Shown: positions 8,307 through 15,614 of the stretch, in pieces
How positions within the stretch are numbered: the first letter of the stretch is position 1
How the letters are laid out: each line of letters begins with the position of its first letter
Origin: RGIG6353 sp045660745
GTDB taxonomy: Bacteria > Bacillota > Clostridia > Oscillospirales > SIG627
DNA: 24,106 nucleotides
Assembly: GCA_045660745.1 (NCBI GenBank)
Contig: JAZREJ010000017.1
Location: 1 to 24,106, forward strand
Reading direction: 5' to 3'
Program-made: the position numbers and the translations under genes
Notes under the pieces: generated by a model
The model's input: only the letters and a program-made list of their open reading frames with translations
The model's database searches: none
What the model was told of the DNA's origin: nothing

Positions 8307-10373
8307 ATGGAAAAGTGGTATAAGAAAAGCTATTTTAGAAACCTTGTGGATATGCATATCCCAAGCGGAGAAGGGAATCTTGAAAACTTCGATGCCGAAA
8401 AATATGCAGAGTGCATGGTGATTGCAGGTGTTGACACAGCCTACGTTTATGCTTCCAACTGCCTTGGCCTTTGCCTTTTTCCCACGGAGATAGGTTACCG
8501 TCATTCAATTACCTATAAAAGAGATATATTCGGTGAAACCGTTGACGCACTTCGACGACGCGGAATACGTGTTATCGGGTATCTCAACAGCTGGTGTACG
8601 GAAGGTGCGCGCCGTCATCCGGAATGGCAAATAACCGACAGCAGAGGTGCGCACTCGGGTGACACAGAGCGCTTTGGCACTTGTTGTCTTAATTCTCCTT
8701 ACAGAAATTTGTTTCACAGCCTTGTTTATGAAATGGTTTCAAAGTATGACGTCGAAGGACTTTGGGTGGATATGGTGGGCTTTTTTTCACCCGACTGTAC
8801 CTGTCGCTTTTGCCGAGAAAGATACAAAAAGGAAACAGGCAGAGATTTGCCCGATACGATAAATTGGTCAGACCCCAATTACGTTGGCTATATTAAATAT
8901 AAGTTTGACGTAGTTAGCGAATATGCACGCGAGATTGTCAATATGGCACATAGCGCAAGACCTGATATTACGGTGGCTTTACAATGCGGTGGCTGGGACG
9001 CCTGTCATTTTGTAGGAATCGGTAATGAGTATTTTTCGCTTATGGATTATGTTTCGGGGGATTTTTATTGTGACCGTGACAGAACCGACGTTGTTTGTCG
9101 CCTTTTGCACAACCTTTCCGAGAATACTCCGTTTGAATATATGATTTCTCGCGCTCCGAATCTTACCTACCACACAGCAATCAAGGATAAGAGTGAAATA
9201 CTCCTTCAAGCGTATAACGCTTTCCTTTGCGGAGGAAGCTTCCTCTTTATTGATGCTATTGATCCCGACGGTGGACTCAATGTTGAGCTTTACGAAATGA
9301 TGGGGGAGGTGAAGCGAGAGCTTGAGCCCTTCTTCAAGACGGTTGACCACGATGCCGAGGTTCTTCGTGACGTTGCGGTTTATATCAACTTTGATTCCTT
9401 TACAAGCCGTGAAAGTGAGGGGAAGCCATGCTTTAACAGTGGTGAGGACCGTAGCGTTCCCGAAAGGCTTGACCTACTCAATAAAGCTCTTTCACGAGCT
9501 CATATTGATTACGATATAATCACTCCCAAAAACTTGAACTCACTCTCAAAATATAAGTTAATAATCATTTCCGACCTTTATCGTATGAGCAAAGAGGAAT
9601 GTGATAAGATACGTGAGTATGTCAGAGACGGCGGCAGAGCTTATATAAGCGGTTACTCATCTGCATTGTCAACCGATGGAAGCATCAGGGACAAATTTAT
9701 GCTTGAGGACGTCATCGGTGCTTCTTATGTCGAGTATGTAGACCGTTATCCCGTATATATTTCACCAAATAACAAGGGACAAAAATATTTTGACAAGTTT
9801 AATGACACCTATCCCGCTATGTCCTCTACTCCCGTTTCTGTCGTTAGAGTAAATTCAGATTCTGCAGAAGTACTCGCAACGATTACTTATCCGTTTACGG
9901 ACGCTCGCAACTTCCATCGTTATTCCTCTGCAATAAGCAATCCTCCGAGTGAAAAGACGGATTTGCCCGCACTTGTGTATAATAGGTTTGGCGAGGGCGC
10001 TTGTCTTTACAGCGTTGCCCCGTTTGAACAGTCGCCCGCAGTCTGCGATTATGATATTTTCGCTTCGATTTTGAAAGGAGTTCTTGATGAGGTTGGCGGT
10101 ATAACGCTTGAATGTGATGAGTGCGAGTGCCTTGAACACGTTCTTCGTCATAATCCCGATAAACATCATTATACTCTTTCTTTGCTTAATTATCAAAGCT
10201 ATAAGAAGATTATTCCCATGAATGACGTTGAATTATCCCTGCAGCTTGATATCGAACCGAAAAAGGTTTATACCAATCTCAGCACCGAAATCAAGTGGGA
10301 AAAGCGTGACGAAAAGATTTTCCTTAACCTTGCAAAGCTTGACATCTACGACGTTGTTTATATTGAATATTAA
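8307..10373 (+). CDS. Putative glycoside hydrolase, GHL6-type barrel with GH42M-like domain (copy 2), 688 aa
   Basis: Tandem paralogue of the preceding gene with the same layout: barrel with D155 in GLWVDMVGFF and the cluster DCTCRFC (C164, C166, C169), a GH42M-like domain, and a small C-terminal beta domain ending in the identical DIYDVVYIEY. The first 105 and last 40 residues are nearly identical to copy 1. The segment around residues 368-390 and the substrate-facing stretch after residue 220 differ most, so specificity may have shifted. Start: ATG at 8307 behind AAAAGGA; an in-frame ATG at 8280 lies inside the upstream hairpin and is rejected. No separate promoter is evident in the 53-base gap, so it is probably read through from copy 1. 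Codon use is mixed and more AT-ending than in copy 1. Confidence 0.8.
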   Translation: MEKWYKKSYFRNLVDMHIPSGEGNLENFDAEKYAECMVIAGVDTAYVYASNCLGLCLFPTEIGYRHSITYKRDIFGETVDALRRRGIRVIGYLNSWCTEGARRHPEWQITDSRGAHSGDTERFGTCCLNSPYRNLFHSLVYEMVSKYDVEGLWVDMVGFFSPDCTCRFCRERYKKETGRDLPDTINWSDPNYVGYIKYKFDVVSEYAREIVNMAHSARPDITVALQCGGWDACHFVGIGNEYFSLMDYVSGDFYCDRDRTDVVCRLLHNLSENTPFEYMISRAPNLTYHTAIKDKSEILLQAYNAFLCGGSFLFIDAIDPDGGLNVELYEMMGEVKRELEPFFKTVDHDAEVLRDVAVYINFDSFTSRESEGKPCFNSGEDRSVPERLDLLNKALSRAHIDYDIITPKNLNSLSKYKLIIISDLYRMSKEECDKIREYVRDGGRAYISGYSSALSTDGSIRDKFMLEDVIGASYVEYVDRYPVYISPNNKGQKYFDKFNDTYPAMSSTPVSVVRVNSDSAEVLATITYPFTDARNFHRYSSAISNPPSEKTDLPALVYNRFGEGACLYSVAPFEQSPAVCDYDIFASILKGVLDEVGGITLECDECECLEHVLRHNPDKHHYTLSLLNYQSYKKIIPMNDVELSLQLDIEPKKVYTNLSTEIKWEKRDEKIFLNLAKLDIYDVVYIEY

Positions 10374-10380
10374 ACTAAAA

Positions 10381-10407
10381 AAATACACCCTTTCGGGTGT
10401 ATTTTTT
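10381..10407. terminator. Bidirectional intrinsic terminator between converging genes
   Basis: A 10-bp stem AAATACACCC / GGGTGTATTT (10381-10390 with 10395-10404) with a TTTC loop has A-rich sequence on the left and T-rich on the right, so it works in both directions. It serves copy 2 on the plus strand and the beta-helix gene on the minus strand, whose stop codon overlaps its edge. Confidence 0.9.
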
Positions 10408-11590
10408 ACATTAATGCTTCTTTTTCAAGCTTTTCTCCAAGTCTTAAAACAGGTCGCTCACAGGTGACAATGTTCTTTTTATAAATTATCTGTGCTTGTG
10501 CTTCGGGGGAGGCAGTTGAGTATTCCGCGTATCCGTCAAAGGAGAAGCCGAAGGTGTTGCCTTCGATTAAAAGCTCGCCGCCGTAGGTGGGCTTTTCCAT
10601 TCTCCATATGAACAGGTGGTGCCCCATCGGGTCGGGCCAATGTACCCATCTTCTCGGACGCAGGTCTCCTTGAGCCGAAAATCCCATTCCTGCCATATCG
10701 CAGATGTTAATTCTGAAGCTTGACGCAAGCGGAATTTTATCTCTTATTTCATATGCCGCCATACCGCAATATGCAATGGTATTAAAGGAAAAGACTATAT
10801 TCTTCGGAGTCTTGTATTCACCGTTTTTCTGTCCCTGATGAGTCAGCGCCGAATCGTATATTTGATTAAAATCACATTCGGTTACAAGGATGTCCTCGCA
10901 CTCGTTCCAAAATTCAACTCCGTTGCCGAAGCGAACCTTATTTTCGGCATTCCATACGCATCCGCCAATGTTGTGGAATTTGCATCGGCGTATCGTGATG
11001 CGTGACGAGTTTGTTGCCGCAAAGCCGTGAACACCCGAATTTTTAAAGGTGATATCTTCAAAAACAACGTCGTGTGTGGCTGTTGCAAGATTTCTCTTTT
11101 TAAAGCAGGCAACTTCAATACTTTTCCAAATTTCGTTTGGATTTTTTTCGGAGTACAAATATAAATTACCGCCTCCCACATCCTTTGATTGATAAGCTGA
11201 GTAGTAGAAGTCACCATTAGCTGTTAACTCTTCAAGACTCCATCGAAGCGTTCCGAACTCTTTTCCATCATCAAAGATGATGTTACATACTTCACCCTCA
11301 TCAGCGCCAAGCCATTTCCATATATTTTCTCCGCAACTCTCCCATGAGTCCGCATTAACCGAACCGAGTATTACAGGTTCATCTCCTTCGCCCCAAGCAC
11401 CCCACACAATCGGCGCATCGGGTGTACCGCTTGGAGAAACTATCGCATCTCGGAAAATACTGCCTCTTTTTAATAGCACAGTATCTCCCGGAAATATATC
11501 AAGAGAGTCGTAATCTCTTCTCGGATTATTTTCATCTCTTCCCGAAAAGTCGCCCGTTTCACAGCTTGAATCTATGTACCAAACGCTCAT
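10406..11590 (-). CDS. Right-handed parallel beta-helix protein (pectate lyase-like fold), 394 aa
   Basis: The start MSVWYIDSSCETGDFSGRDE resembles the opening of secreted polysaccharide lyase or epimerase folds, followed by the PGDTVLLKRGSIFRD motif usual at the first coil of parallel beta-helix proteins. From about residue 165 repeated short strands (VVFEDITFKNSGVHGFAA, RITIRRCKFHNIGG, DILVTECDFNQIYDSALTH, NIVFSFNTIAYCGMAAYEI) form the helix ladder, and asparagine or cysteine positions recur. Later residues include a Trp/His-rich loop (RRWVHWPDPMGHHLFIWRM) that could line an active site. Unlike most relatives it has no signal peptide, so it may act on imported oligosaccharides as a lyase, glycosidase or isomerase. 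Start ATG at 11588-11590 with GAGGTGA 4 bases upstream. Specific activity unknown. Confidence 0.75.
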   Translation of the reverse strand: MSVWYIDSSCETGDFSGRDENNPRRDYDSLDIFPGDTVLLKRGSIFRDAIVSPSGTPDAPIVWGAWGEGDEPVILGSVNADSWESCGENIWKWLGADEGEVCNIIFDDGKEFGTLRWSLEELTANGDFYYSAYQSKDVGGGNLYLYSEKNPNEIWKSIEVACFKKRNLATATHDVVFEDITFKNSGVHGFAATNSSRITIRRCKFHNIGGCVWNAENKVRFGNGVEFWNECEDILVTECDFNQIYDSALTHQGQKNGEYKTPKNIVFSFNTIAYCGMAAYEIRDKIPLASSFRINICDMAGMGFSAQGDLRPRRWVHWPDPMGHHLFIWRMEKPTYGGELLIEGNTFGFSFDGYAEYSTASPEAQAQIIYKKNIVTCERPVLRLGEKLEKEALM

Positions 11591-11607
11591 GCTATCACCT
11601 CACGAAA

Positions 11608-11636
11608 ATTTTAACAAATCTCATTTTGATTGTCAA
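11608..11636 (-). promoter_or_regulatory. Sigma-A type promoter for the beta-helix gene
   Basis: On the minus strand, consensus TTGACA (11631-11636) and TAAAAT (11608-11613) are spaced 17 bases apart. It lies in the 88-base gap downstream of the glycyl radical enzyme gene. I see no clear terminator in that gap, so read-through is also possible. Confidence 0.75.
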
Positions 11637-11678
11637 TCTTTTTTTGAAAAAACGGTATGCTTTTTATATAGTTCCTTA

Positions 11679-13898
11679 TCATTCGTAGATGTGTCTTTTT
11701 ATTATCTCTTCTTGAAATTCGGGTGACAGTGAAACGAATTTTGCTGAAAATCCCGTTACACGAACGATTAAATCTTGGTGCTTTTCAGGGTGCTTTTGTG
11801 CTTCTGTTAAGTCATTTACAGAGACGCAGTTTATTTGCAGATGCTTGATTTTCAGCTTTGCGAATATACGCAGAAATACCGAAAGCTGTTCTTTGGAGGT
11901 CTTGCCAAACGGAAGCTGAATATCAAGTGCACTTGTACCGCAAAGATCACAGTTTAGCTTACAAACGCTTTGAATCACATCCGAAAGCGAGTCTGCGGGA
12001 TGATATTTTGACGGCCCGATACCTTGAGCGTACATTTCCCCGTCTCGTCTTCCGTCGGGAGTGGCGCGTAAATCTTTGACTTTTTTGAAAAACTCTCTGT
12101 AGACATAGTAGTTGAGAAAGTATTTTCCGCCTCTTTCACTTTCTATTCCGTCAAGTGCGTGATACAGGTCGGAATGAAGTCGGTTACTTATATCAAGCGA
12201 TTCCTTTGTGTTATCTCCAAAGTGAGGGCAGTGACGGACTTTATATAAAAGCTCTTCGTTGTCCTTCCAGTTGTTTCGTACGGCATTCAGGTAATTCTTC
12301 AAAGATATGTATTTGTCATCATAGCATAGCTTTTTGATTGCAAGAAGAGCGTCAACAATGTTAGCAAATCCGGCAATGTCACAAGTGTTATCGTTGTATA
12401 TCGATCCACCTTGCGTGTAATCACGCTTTTTTTCGATACTGCCGTCTCGCATTACCGATGTCAAACACATAGGATTAACTAACGGAGAAAGCTTTCCGTA
12501 TTTACCGAACGTTTCACACCTGAAGCGTATTACAGTTCTTAAATTGCTGTAAATAATTCTGTATACTTCATCAAACGTTTTTGCACCTTCAAGCGGGATA
12601 CACTCAAATCCCGCGTCAACGAACTCCTTTCTCGGACCGTATACTGTTTCCTCAAGTATTTTAACGGCGTACAGATAGTTTGCTCCCGGCATACATTCCT
12701 TGTTCGGTATCTTGTTCTCCCAGCATCCTACGGTCTCATAATTTCTGGCATCCTCAAGAGTTTTTCCCGCTTTGATAAGTCCCGGGATTATTCCGTCGTC
12801 GCAAGAGAGTCCGATTGTGCTTCTTCCGTTTACGAATTCATTAGCTAAAAGCTCAAGATATTCCTCAGGTGAATCTGAAGAGAAGCGTGCGTGAATCTTA
12901 GGGAAAATACATCCCATTTCGCTGTGCGCTCTTATAAACATTTCTGTAAGCTCGTTAAATACGGGTTTCCCCTCAATGTCGCATCCGCCGAGCGCAATTC
13001 CCATTTCAAGCTCATGGTCACAATCTCCCTCGACCGTTGTATCCTTGTCATATTGCATATCGCCAAGCAATACAAATTGTTTTATCAGCTCGTATGCATC
13101 TTCTTTTGTAAGCCTGCCATCTTCAATATCGTTTTTGTAAAGGTTGTAGAGTATGTAATCGACACGACCGAGCGTGGAATTGCCGACACCTTCCATAGCC
13201 CCTAAAACGTTTCTGGAAAACCAGCAGGTGTTAAGTCCTTCAAAAAATGTTTTAGGTGCCTCCCACGGACAGCGGCTTGCCGATTCGATGAGCATCTCCA
13301 TGTTGTGACGAAGCTCCGGAGAATTTAATGTTTCAAGCTTTTTATATGCCGTTTGTACATAACGTTCACATATTCTCTTTGCTGCAAGAAGCCCTCTTTG
13401 TGCTGAATTTAAAAAATCCAGTTCGTCGGGAGAGGCATTCTTTTTTGCTTTTTCAGCATCATCGTAATACTTTTTCATGCCGTGACTTACTATGTTTTCG
13501 ATAGGTACGGTATAGTGAACCTCGTCACAATATGAGCCTGAATGAAATAATCCGAGGTCAATTTGCTTTCGGTAGTTTTCGTATATCGTGGGACTTGCAT
13601 CTTTGTATATGTGTCTGTTTCTGACATATAACCAGGCACAGCAAGAGCCGCTTAAAAGCCCCGGGCAAGGAGCAATGTTGTTAACAAAATAAAACGGAGT
13701 TTCTTCGAAAACGGCTGTATCAATATTTTCTGCCGTGATTTCATATTGAGCCGCTTTTAACTCGAAAGAGGTTGCCTGAGGATGAAGCTTATCGTATTCA
13801 TTGTACAACAGAGTTATGGGATGATTTGAACATGAGGTTATCTTTTTTAGCTTTTTAAAATATTCAAGACATTTGCGTACAAGAATTTTATTACTCAT
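11679..13898 (-). CDS. Glycyl radical enzyme (pyruvate formate-lyase superfamily) with a variant GCWE active-site motif, 739 aa
   Basis: Strictly anaerobic radical enzyme. The C-terminal glycyl radical domain is clear: RATPDGRRDGE (611-621), then IVRVTGFSAKF with the radical-bearing Gly716. The active-site loop is NYETVGCWENKIP: Cys392 forms the thiyl radical and Glu394 would be the general base, as in the GCVEP motif of diol and choline-type eliminases, but with Trp at 393 and no Pro after the Glu. The length (739) is slightly short for the superfamily (about 750-850). The double-Cys motif of true PFL is absent, so it is more likely an eliminase or dehydratase. The N-terminus has a Cys-containing stretch (PCPGLLSGSCC, 77-87). 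No radical SAM activase is in the window. RBS AAAGGGG. It is divergent from an AraC regulator, the likely controller. Confidence 0.88.
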   Translation of the reverse strand: MSNKILVRKCLEYFKKLKKITSCSNHPITLLYNEYDKLHPQATSFELKAAQYEITAENIDTAVFEETPFYFVNNIAPCPGLLSGSCCAWLYVRNRHIYKDASPTIYENYRKQIDLGLFHSGSYCDEVHYTVPIENIVSHGMKKYYDDAEKAKKNASPDELDFLNSAQRGLLAAKRICERYVQTAYKKLETLNSPELRHNMEMLIESASRCPWEAPKTFFEGLNTCWFSRNVLGAMEGVGNSTLGRVDYILYNLYKNDIEDGRLTKEDAYELIKQFVLLGDMQYDKDTTVEGDCDHELEMGIALGGCDIEGKPVFNELTEMFIRAHSEMGCIFPKIHARFSSDSPEEYLELLANEFVNGRSTIGLSCDDGIIPGLIKAGKTLEDARNYETVGCWENKIPNKECMPGANYLYAVKILEETVYGPRKEFVDAGFECIPLEGAKTFDEVYRIIYSNLRTVIRFRCETFGKYGKLSPLVNPMCLTSVMRDGSIEKKRDYTQGGSIYNDNTCDIAGFANIVDALLAIKKLCYDDKYISLKNYLNAVRNNWKDNEELLYKVRHCPHFGDNTKESLDISNRLHSDLYHALDGIESERGGKYFLNYYVYREFFKKVKDLRATPDGRRDGEMYAQGIGPSKYHPADSLSDVIQSVCKLNCDLCGTSALDIQLPFGKTSKEQLSVFLRIFAKLKIKHLQINCVSVNDLTEAQKHPEKHQDLIVRVTGFSAKFVSLSPEFQEEIIKRHIYE

Positions 13899-13920
13899 TA
13901 TAAATTACCCCTTTACAATA

Positions 13921-13964
13921 CTTATAAAATTTGATAAACTTATAATATCATATATAAAATGATA
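13921..13964 (+). promoter_or_regulatory. Possible promoter and operator in the GRE-AraC divergent gap
   Basis: In the 114-base divergent gap, TTGATA (13931-13936) and TATAAA (13953-13958) with a 16-base spacer could drive the AraC gene. CTTATAA occurs as a direct repeat at 13921-13927 and 13939-13945 (18 bases apart), and TATCAT/ATGATA (13946-13951, 13959-13964) forms an inverted repeat over the -10. AraC proteins often bind direct repeats, but the region is very AT-rich, so chance matches are likely. Confidence 0.35.
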
Positions 13965-14012
13965 GTGATATAGGAAAACAACAATAAAAATATAAAAATC
14001 CGAAAGTGAATT

Positions 14013-14852
14013 ATGATGATTAAAAGAGATATTTATATAAATGACAGAATAAAACCGATAAGAGCCGAATGCAGTGATAACGAGGAATATTGCGGAGATA
14101 CACCGGTAACTATTTACGATGATTTTAAAATCAGTCTCGTGCTCTCGGACGATTGTGGGGCGGTTATAGGAGATAAGGCTTTCTTCCCGAAAAGGGGAGA
14201 CGTTATGATATTTCGTCCCAACGAAGTACATTTCGGGCGCTTTCCTTTATTGGGAAAATACCGATTTATATCTTTTTTGATTCCTGTAAACGTTTTCGAA
14301 AAGGTCTTTACAACAAGCAGAGAGATAATGCGTCCTTTCGAGGATAACGAAGACGATAGGGTAAATTATATCCGCTTGCCCGAAAAGGAAAGAACCCGTC
14401 TTATTGATATAACCGAATCGATTTTTGAAATGATAAAAAGCAAAAGCTGTCCCGACGTGATCCTGTTCTCAAAGCTTATCGAAGCACTTTCGTTGTGCAA
14501 TGCCTTTTATGAAGAACAGAAGAAAAATCCTTCCGTTTCCGACTTCCCGGTTGCAGTAACGAAAATAATGAGCAGAATTAACGAAACGTTCCCGGAGTTC
14601 GACGGACTTGACAGGCTTTCCGAATATTGCGGATACAGCGTTACGCACCTGACACAAACGTTTAGACGCTATACTAATAAAAGTATTTACGAATACATTA
14701 CCGAAAGAAGACTTGAATATGCTAGGAGACTTCTTGAAAAAGGAGCGAGCGTTACAGAGGCTTGCTATAAGAGCGGATTTTCGGACTCATCAAGCTTTAT
14801 TACACAATTCAAGAAACGGTTTTTTTGTACTCCGGGTAAATATAAGGGGTGA
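14013..14852 (+). CDS. AraC family transcriptional regulator, 279 aa
   Basis: The N-terminal half (about 1-170) is a cupin-like sensor: GDVMIFRPNEVHFGRFPLLGKYRF includes the PNE(V)H turn typical of sugar-responsive AraC proteins. The C-terminal 95 residues carry two HTH motifs: the first around RLSEYCGYSVTHLTQTFRRYT, the second around SVTEACYKSGFSDSSSFITQFKKRFFCTPGKYK, with the conserved GFSDSSSFITQFKK signature. The start is ATG 14013 or 14016; the weak site GAAAGTGA (14002-14009) is better spaced for 14016. It is divergent from the glycyl radical enzyme gene and most likely controls that gene, and perhaps the beta-helix gene behind it. The ligand is unknown. Confidence 0.9.
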   Translation: MMIKRDIYINDRIKPIRAECSDNEEYCGDTPVTIYDDFKISLVLSDDCGAVIGDKAFFPKRGDVMIFRPNEVHFGRFPLLGKYRFISFLIPVNVFEKVFTTSREIMRPFEDNEDDRVNYIRLPEKERTRLIDITESIFEMIKSKSCPDVILFSKLIEALSLCNAFYEEQKKNPSVSDFPVAVTKIMSRINETFPEFDGLDRLSEYCGYSVTHLTQTFRRYTNKSIYEYITERRLEYARRLLEKGASVTEACYKSGFSDSSSFITQFKKRFFCTPGKYKG

Positions 14853-14867
14853 GTTAGTAGATTTATG

Positions 14868-14896
14868 TTGACAAAAAAATGAAAAAGGTATATAAT
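14868..14896 (+). promoter_or_regulatory. Perfect consensus sigma-A promoter of the folate operon
   Basis: TTGACA (14868-14873), 17 bases, TATAAT (14891-14896). Transcription would begin near 14903, a few bases before the riboswitch P1 stem. It starts 15 bases after the AraC stop codon. Confidence 0.92.
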
Positions 14897-14907
14897 ACGT
14901 GTGAAAA

Positions 14908-15012
14908 AAGTAGAGTAGAATTTGTTGCGTTTTAGTGCCCGAGGGACGGGGAGTTGCCGTCGGGACGAAAAGGGGGAGCCCCTGCGGTGACAGATTCGCA
15001 TCCCGCTGCTGC
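14908..15012 (+). ncRNA. Tetrahydrofolate (THF, folT) riboswitch aptamer
   Basis: The conserved blocks of the THF-I aptamer are present in order: GAGTAGA, GCGTTTTAGTG, GGGACGGGGAGTTGCC (14943-14958), GGGACGAAA, GCGGTGA (14984-14990) and GCATCCCGCT (14998-15007). Pairings fit by eye: P1 AGTAG/CTGCT (14909-14913 with 15006-15010), P2 GAATTTG/CAGATTC (14918-14924 with 14991-14997), P3 CCCGA/TCGGG (14938-14942 with 14960-14964), and a GGGG/CCCC hairpin (14972-14975 with 14979-14982). The downstream genes folT and folC are the classic targets. It would sense reduced folates and repress uptake when they are plentiful. Confidence 0.95.
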
Positions 15013-15028
15013 ATATCGAAAGGCTTAC

Positions 15029-15064
15029 TACCTCCTTATGTAGCTTATATAAGGAGGTATTTTT
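15029..15064 (+). promoter_or_regulatory. Riboswitch expression platform: hairpin that buries the folT Shine-Dalgarno
   Basis: TACCTCCTTAT (15029-15039) pairs perfectly over 11 bp with ATAAGGAGGTA (15049-15059), which contains the Shine-Dalgarno GGAGG, 7 bases before the ATG. Five T residues follow the stem, so the same hairpin could also act as an intrinsic terminator. A competing small hairpin CTAC/GTAG overlaps the 5' arm (15028-15031 with 15040-15043). Confidence 0.8.
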
Positions 15065-15598
15065 ATGTCTAAAAGACACATTTATTCGTTTTCGCCAAAG
15101 AAGATAGCCTTTGCCGCAATGCTTGTAGCAATGAGCGTTATCATAGGTATTTTTTGCAAGAATTTCATGAATTTCGGACTCGGGCTTTTTAGGATAACTT
15201 TTGAAAATTTGCCCATAATTCTTGCCGGAATTTATCTTGGACCTATTGTCGGAGGATTTGTCGGAGTTGCAACCGACCTTATTAGCTATTTGCTCTCATC
15301 ACAGATTTATCCTCCTAACCTGATTGTCACAGCAGGAGCCATGATGATAGGCATCATCGCAGGTCTTGTACCTATGTTGTTGGTGAGAAAAAGAGGTTGT
15401 GCACAAATTGTGATATCTTCGATATGTGCCCACATTATAGGTTCTATGATAATAAAATCCATCGGTCTTTATCAGTTTTACGGCATAGCCGTTTTGTGGC
15501 GAATCCCTGTGTATATCGGAATCGCATCTGTTGAAATTTTTATTATATGTATTTTGTATAAAAACAGAAATATCAGAAATTTGCTTGAAGGTCTTTAA
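15065..15598 (+). CDS. folT: Folate-specific ECF transporter S component (FolT), 177 aa
   Basis: Integral membrane substrate-binding subunit of an energy-coupling factor vitamin transporter; it captures folate and works with a shared T component and two ATPases encoded elsewhere. Hydrophobic segments lie at about residues 13-31, 43-78, 85-105, 112-132 and 142-163, consistent with the six-helix S-component fold. The FRITFENLPIILAGIYLGP block is characteristic of FolT-type proteins, and TM1 has the small-residue spacing (AFAAMLVAM) used to dock on the T component. Length is usual. The riboswitch in its leader independently points to folate. folC follows after 16 bases in the same transcript. 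The ATG at 15065 is well set behind AAGGAGG. Confidence 0.94.
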   Translation: MSKRHIYSFSPKKIAFAAMLVAMSVIIGIFCKNFMNFGLGLFRITFENLPIILAGIYLGPIVGGFVGVATDLISYLLSSQIYPPNLIVTAGAMMIGIIAGLVPMLLVRKRGCAQIVISSICAHIIGSMIIKSIGLYQFYGIAVLWRIPVYIGIASVEIFIICILYKNRNIRNLLEGL

Positions 15599-15614
15599 GA
15601 CCGTGGAGGTAATT

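Noticed and set aside
11679..13898. True pyruvate formate-lyase
   Set aside because: The adjacent double-cysteine active site of PFL is absent; the single Cys followed by Glu two positions on fits the eliminase branch.
15029..15064. A plain terminator unrelated to the riboswitch
   Set aside because: The stem contains the folT Shine-Dalgarno, 7 bases from the start codon, and directly follows the aptamer, so it is better read as the expression platform.
15531..15614. 28-residue N-terminal extension of FolC
   Set aside because: It overlaps folT, lacks a ribosome-binding site and shows no FolC similarity; the TTG at 15615 has GGAGG upstream.
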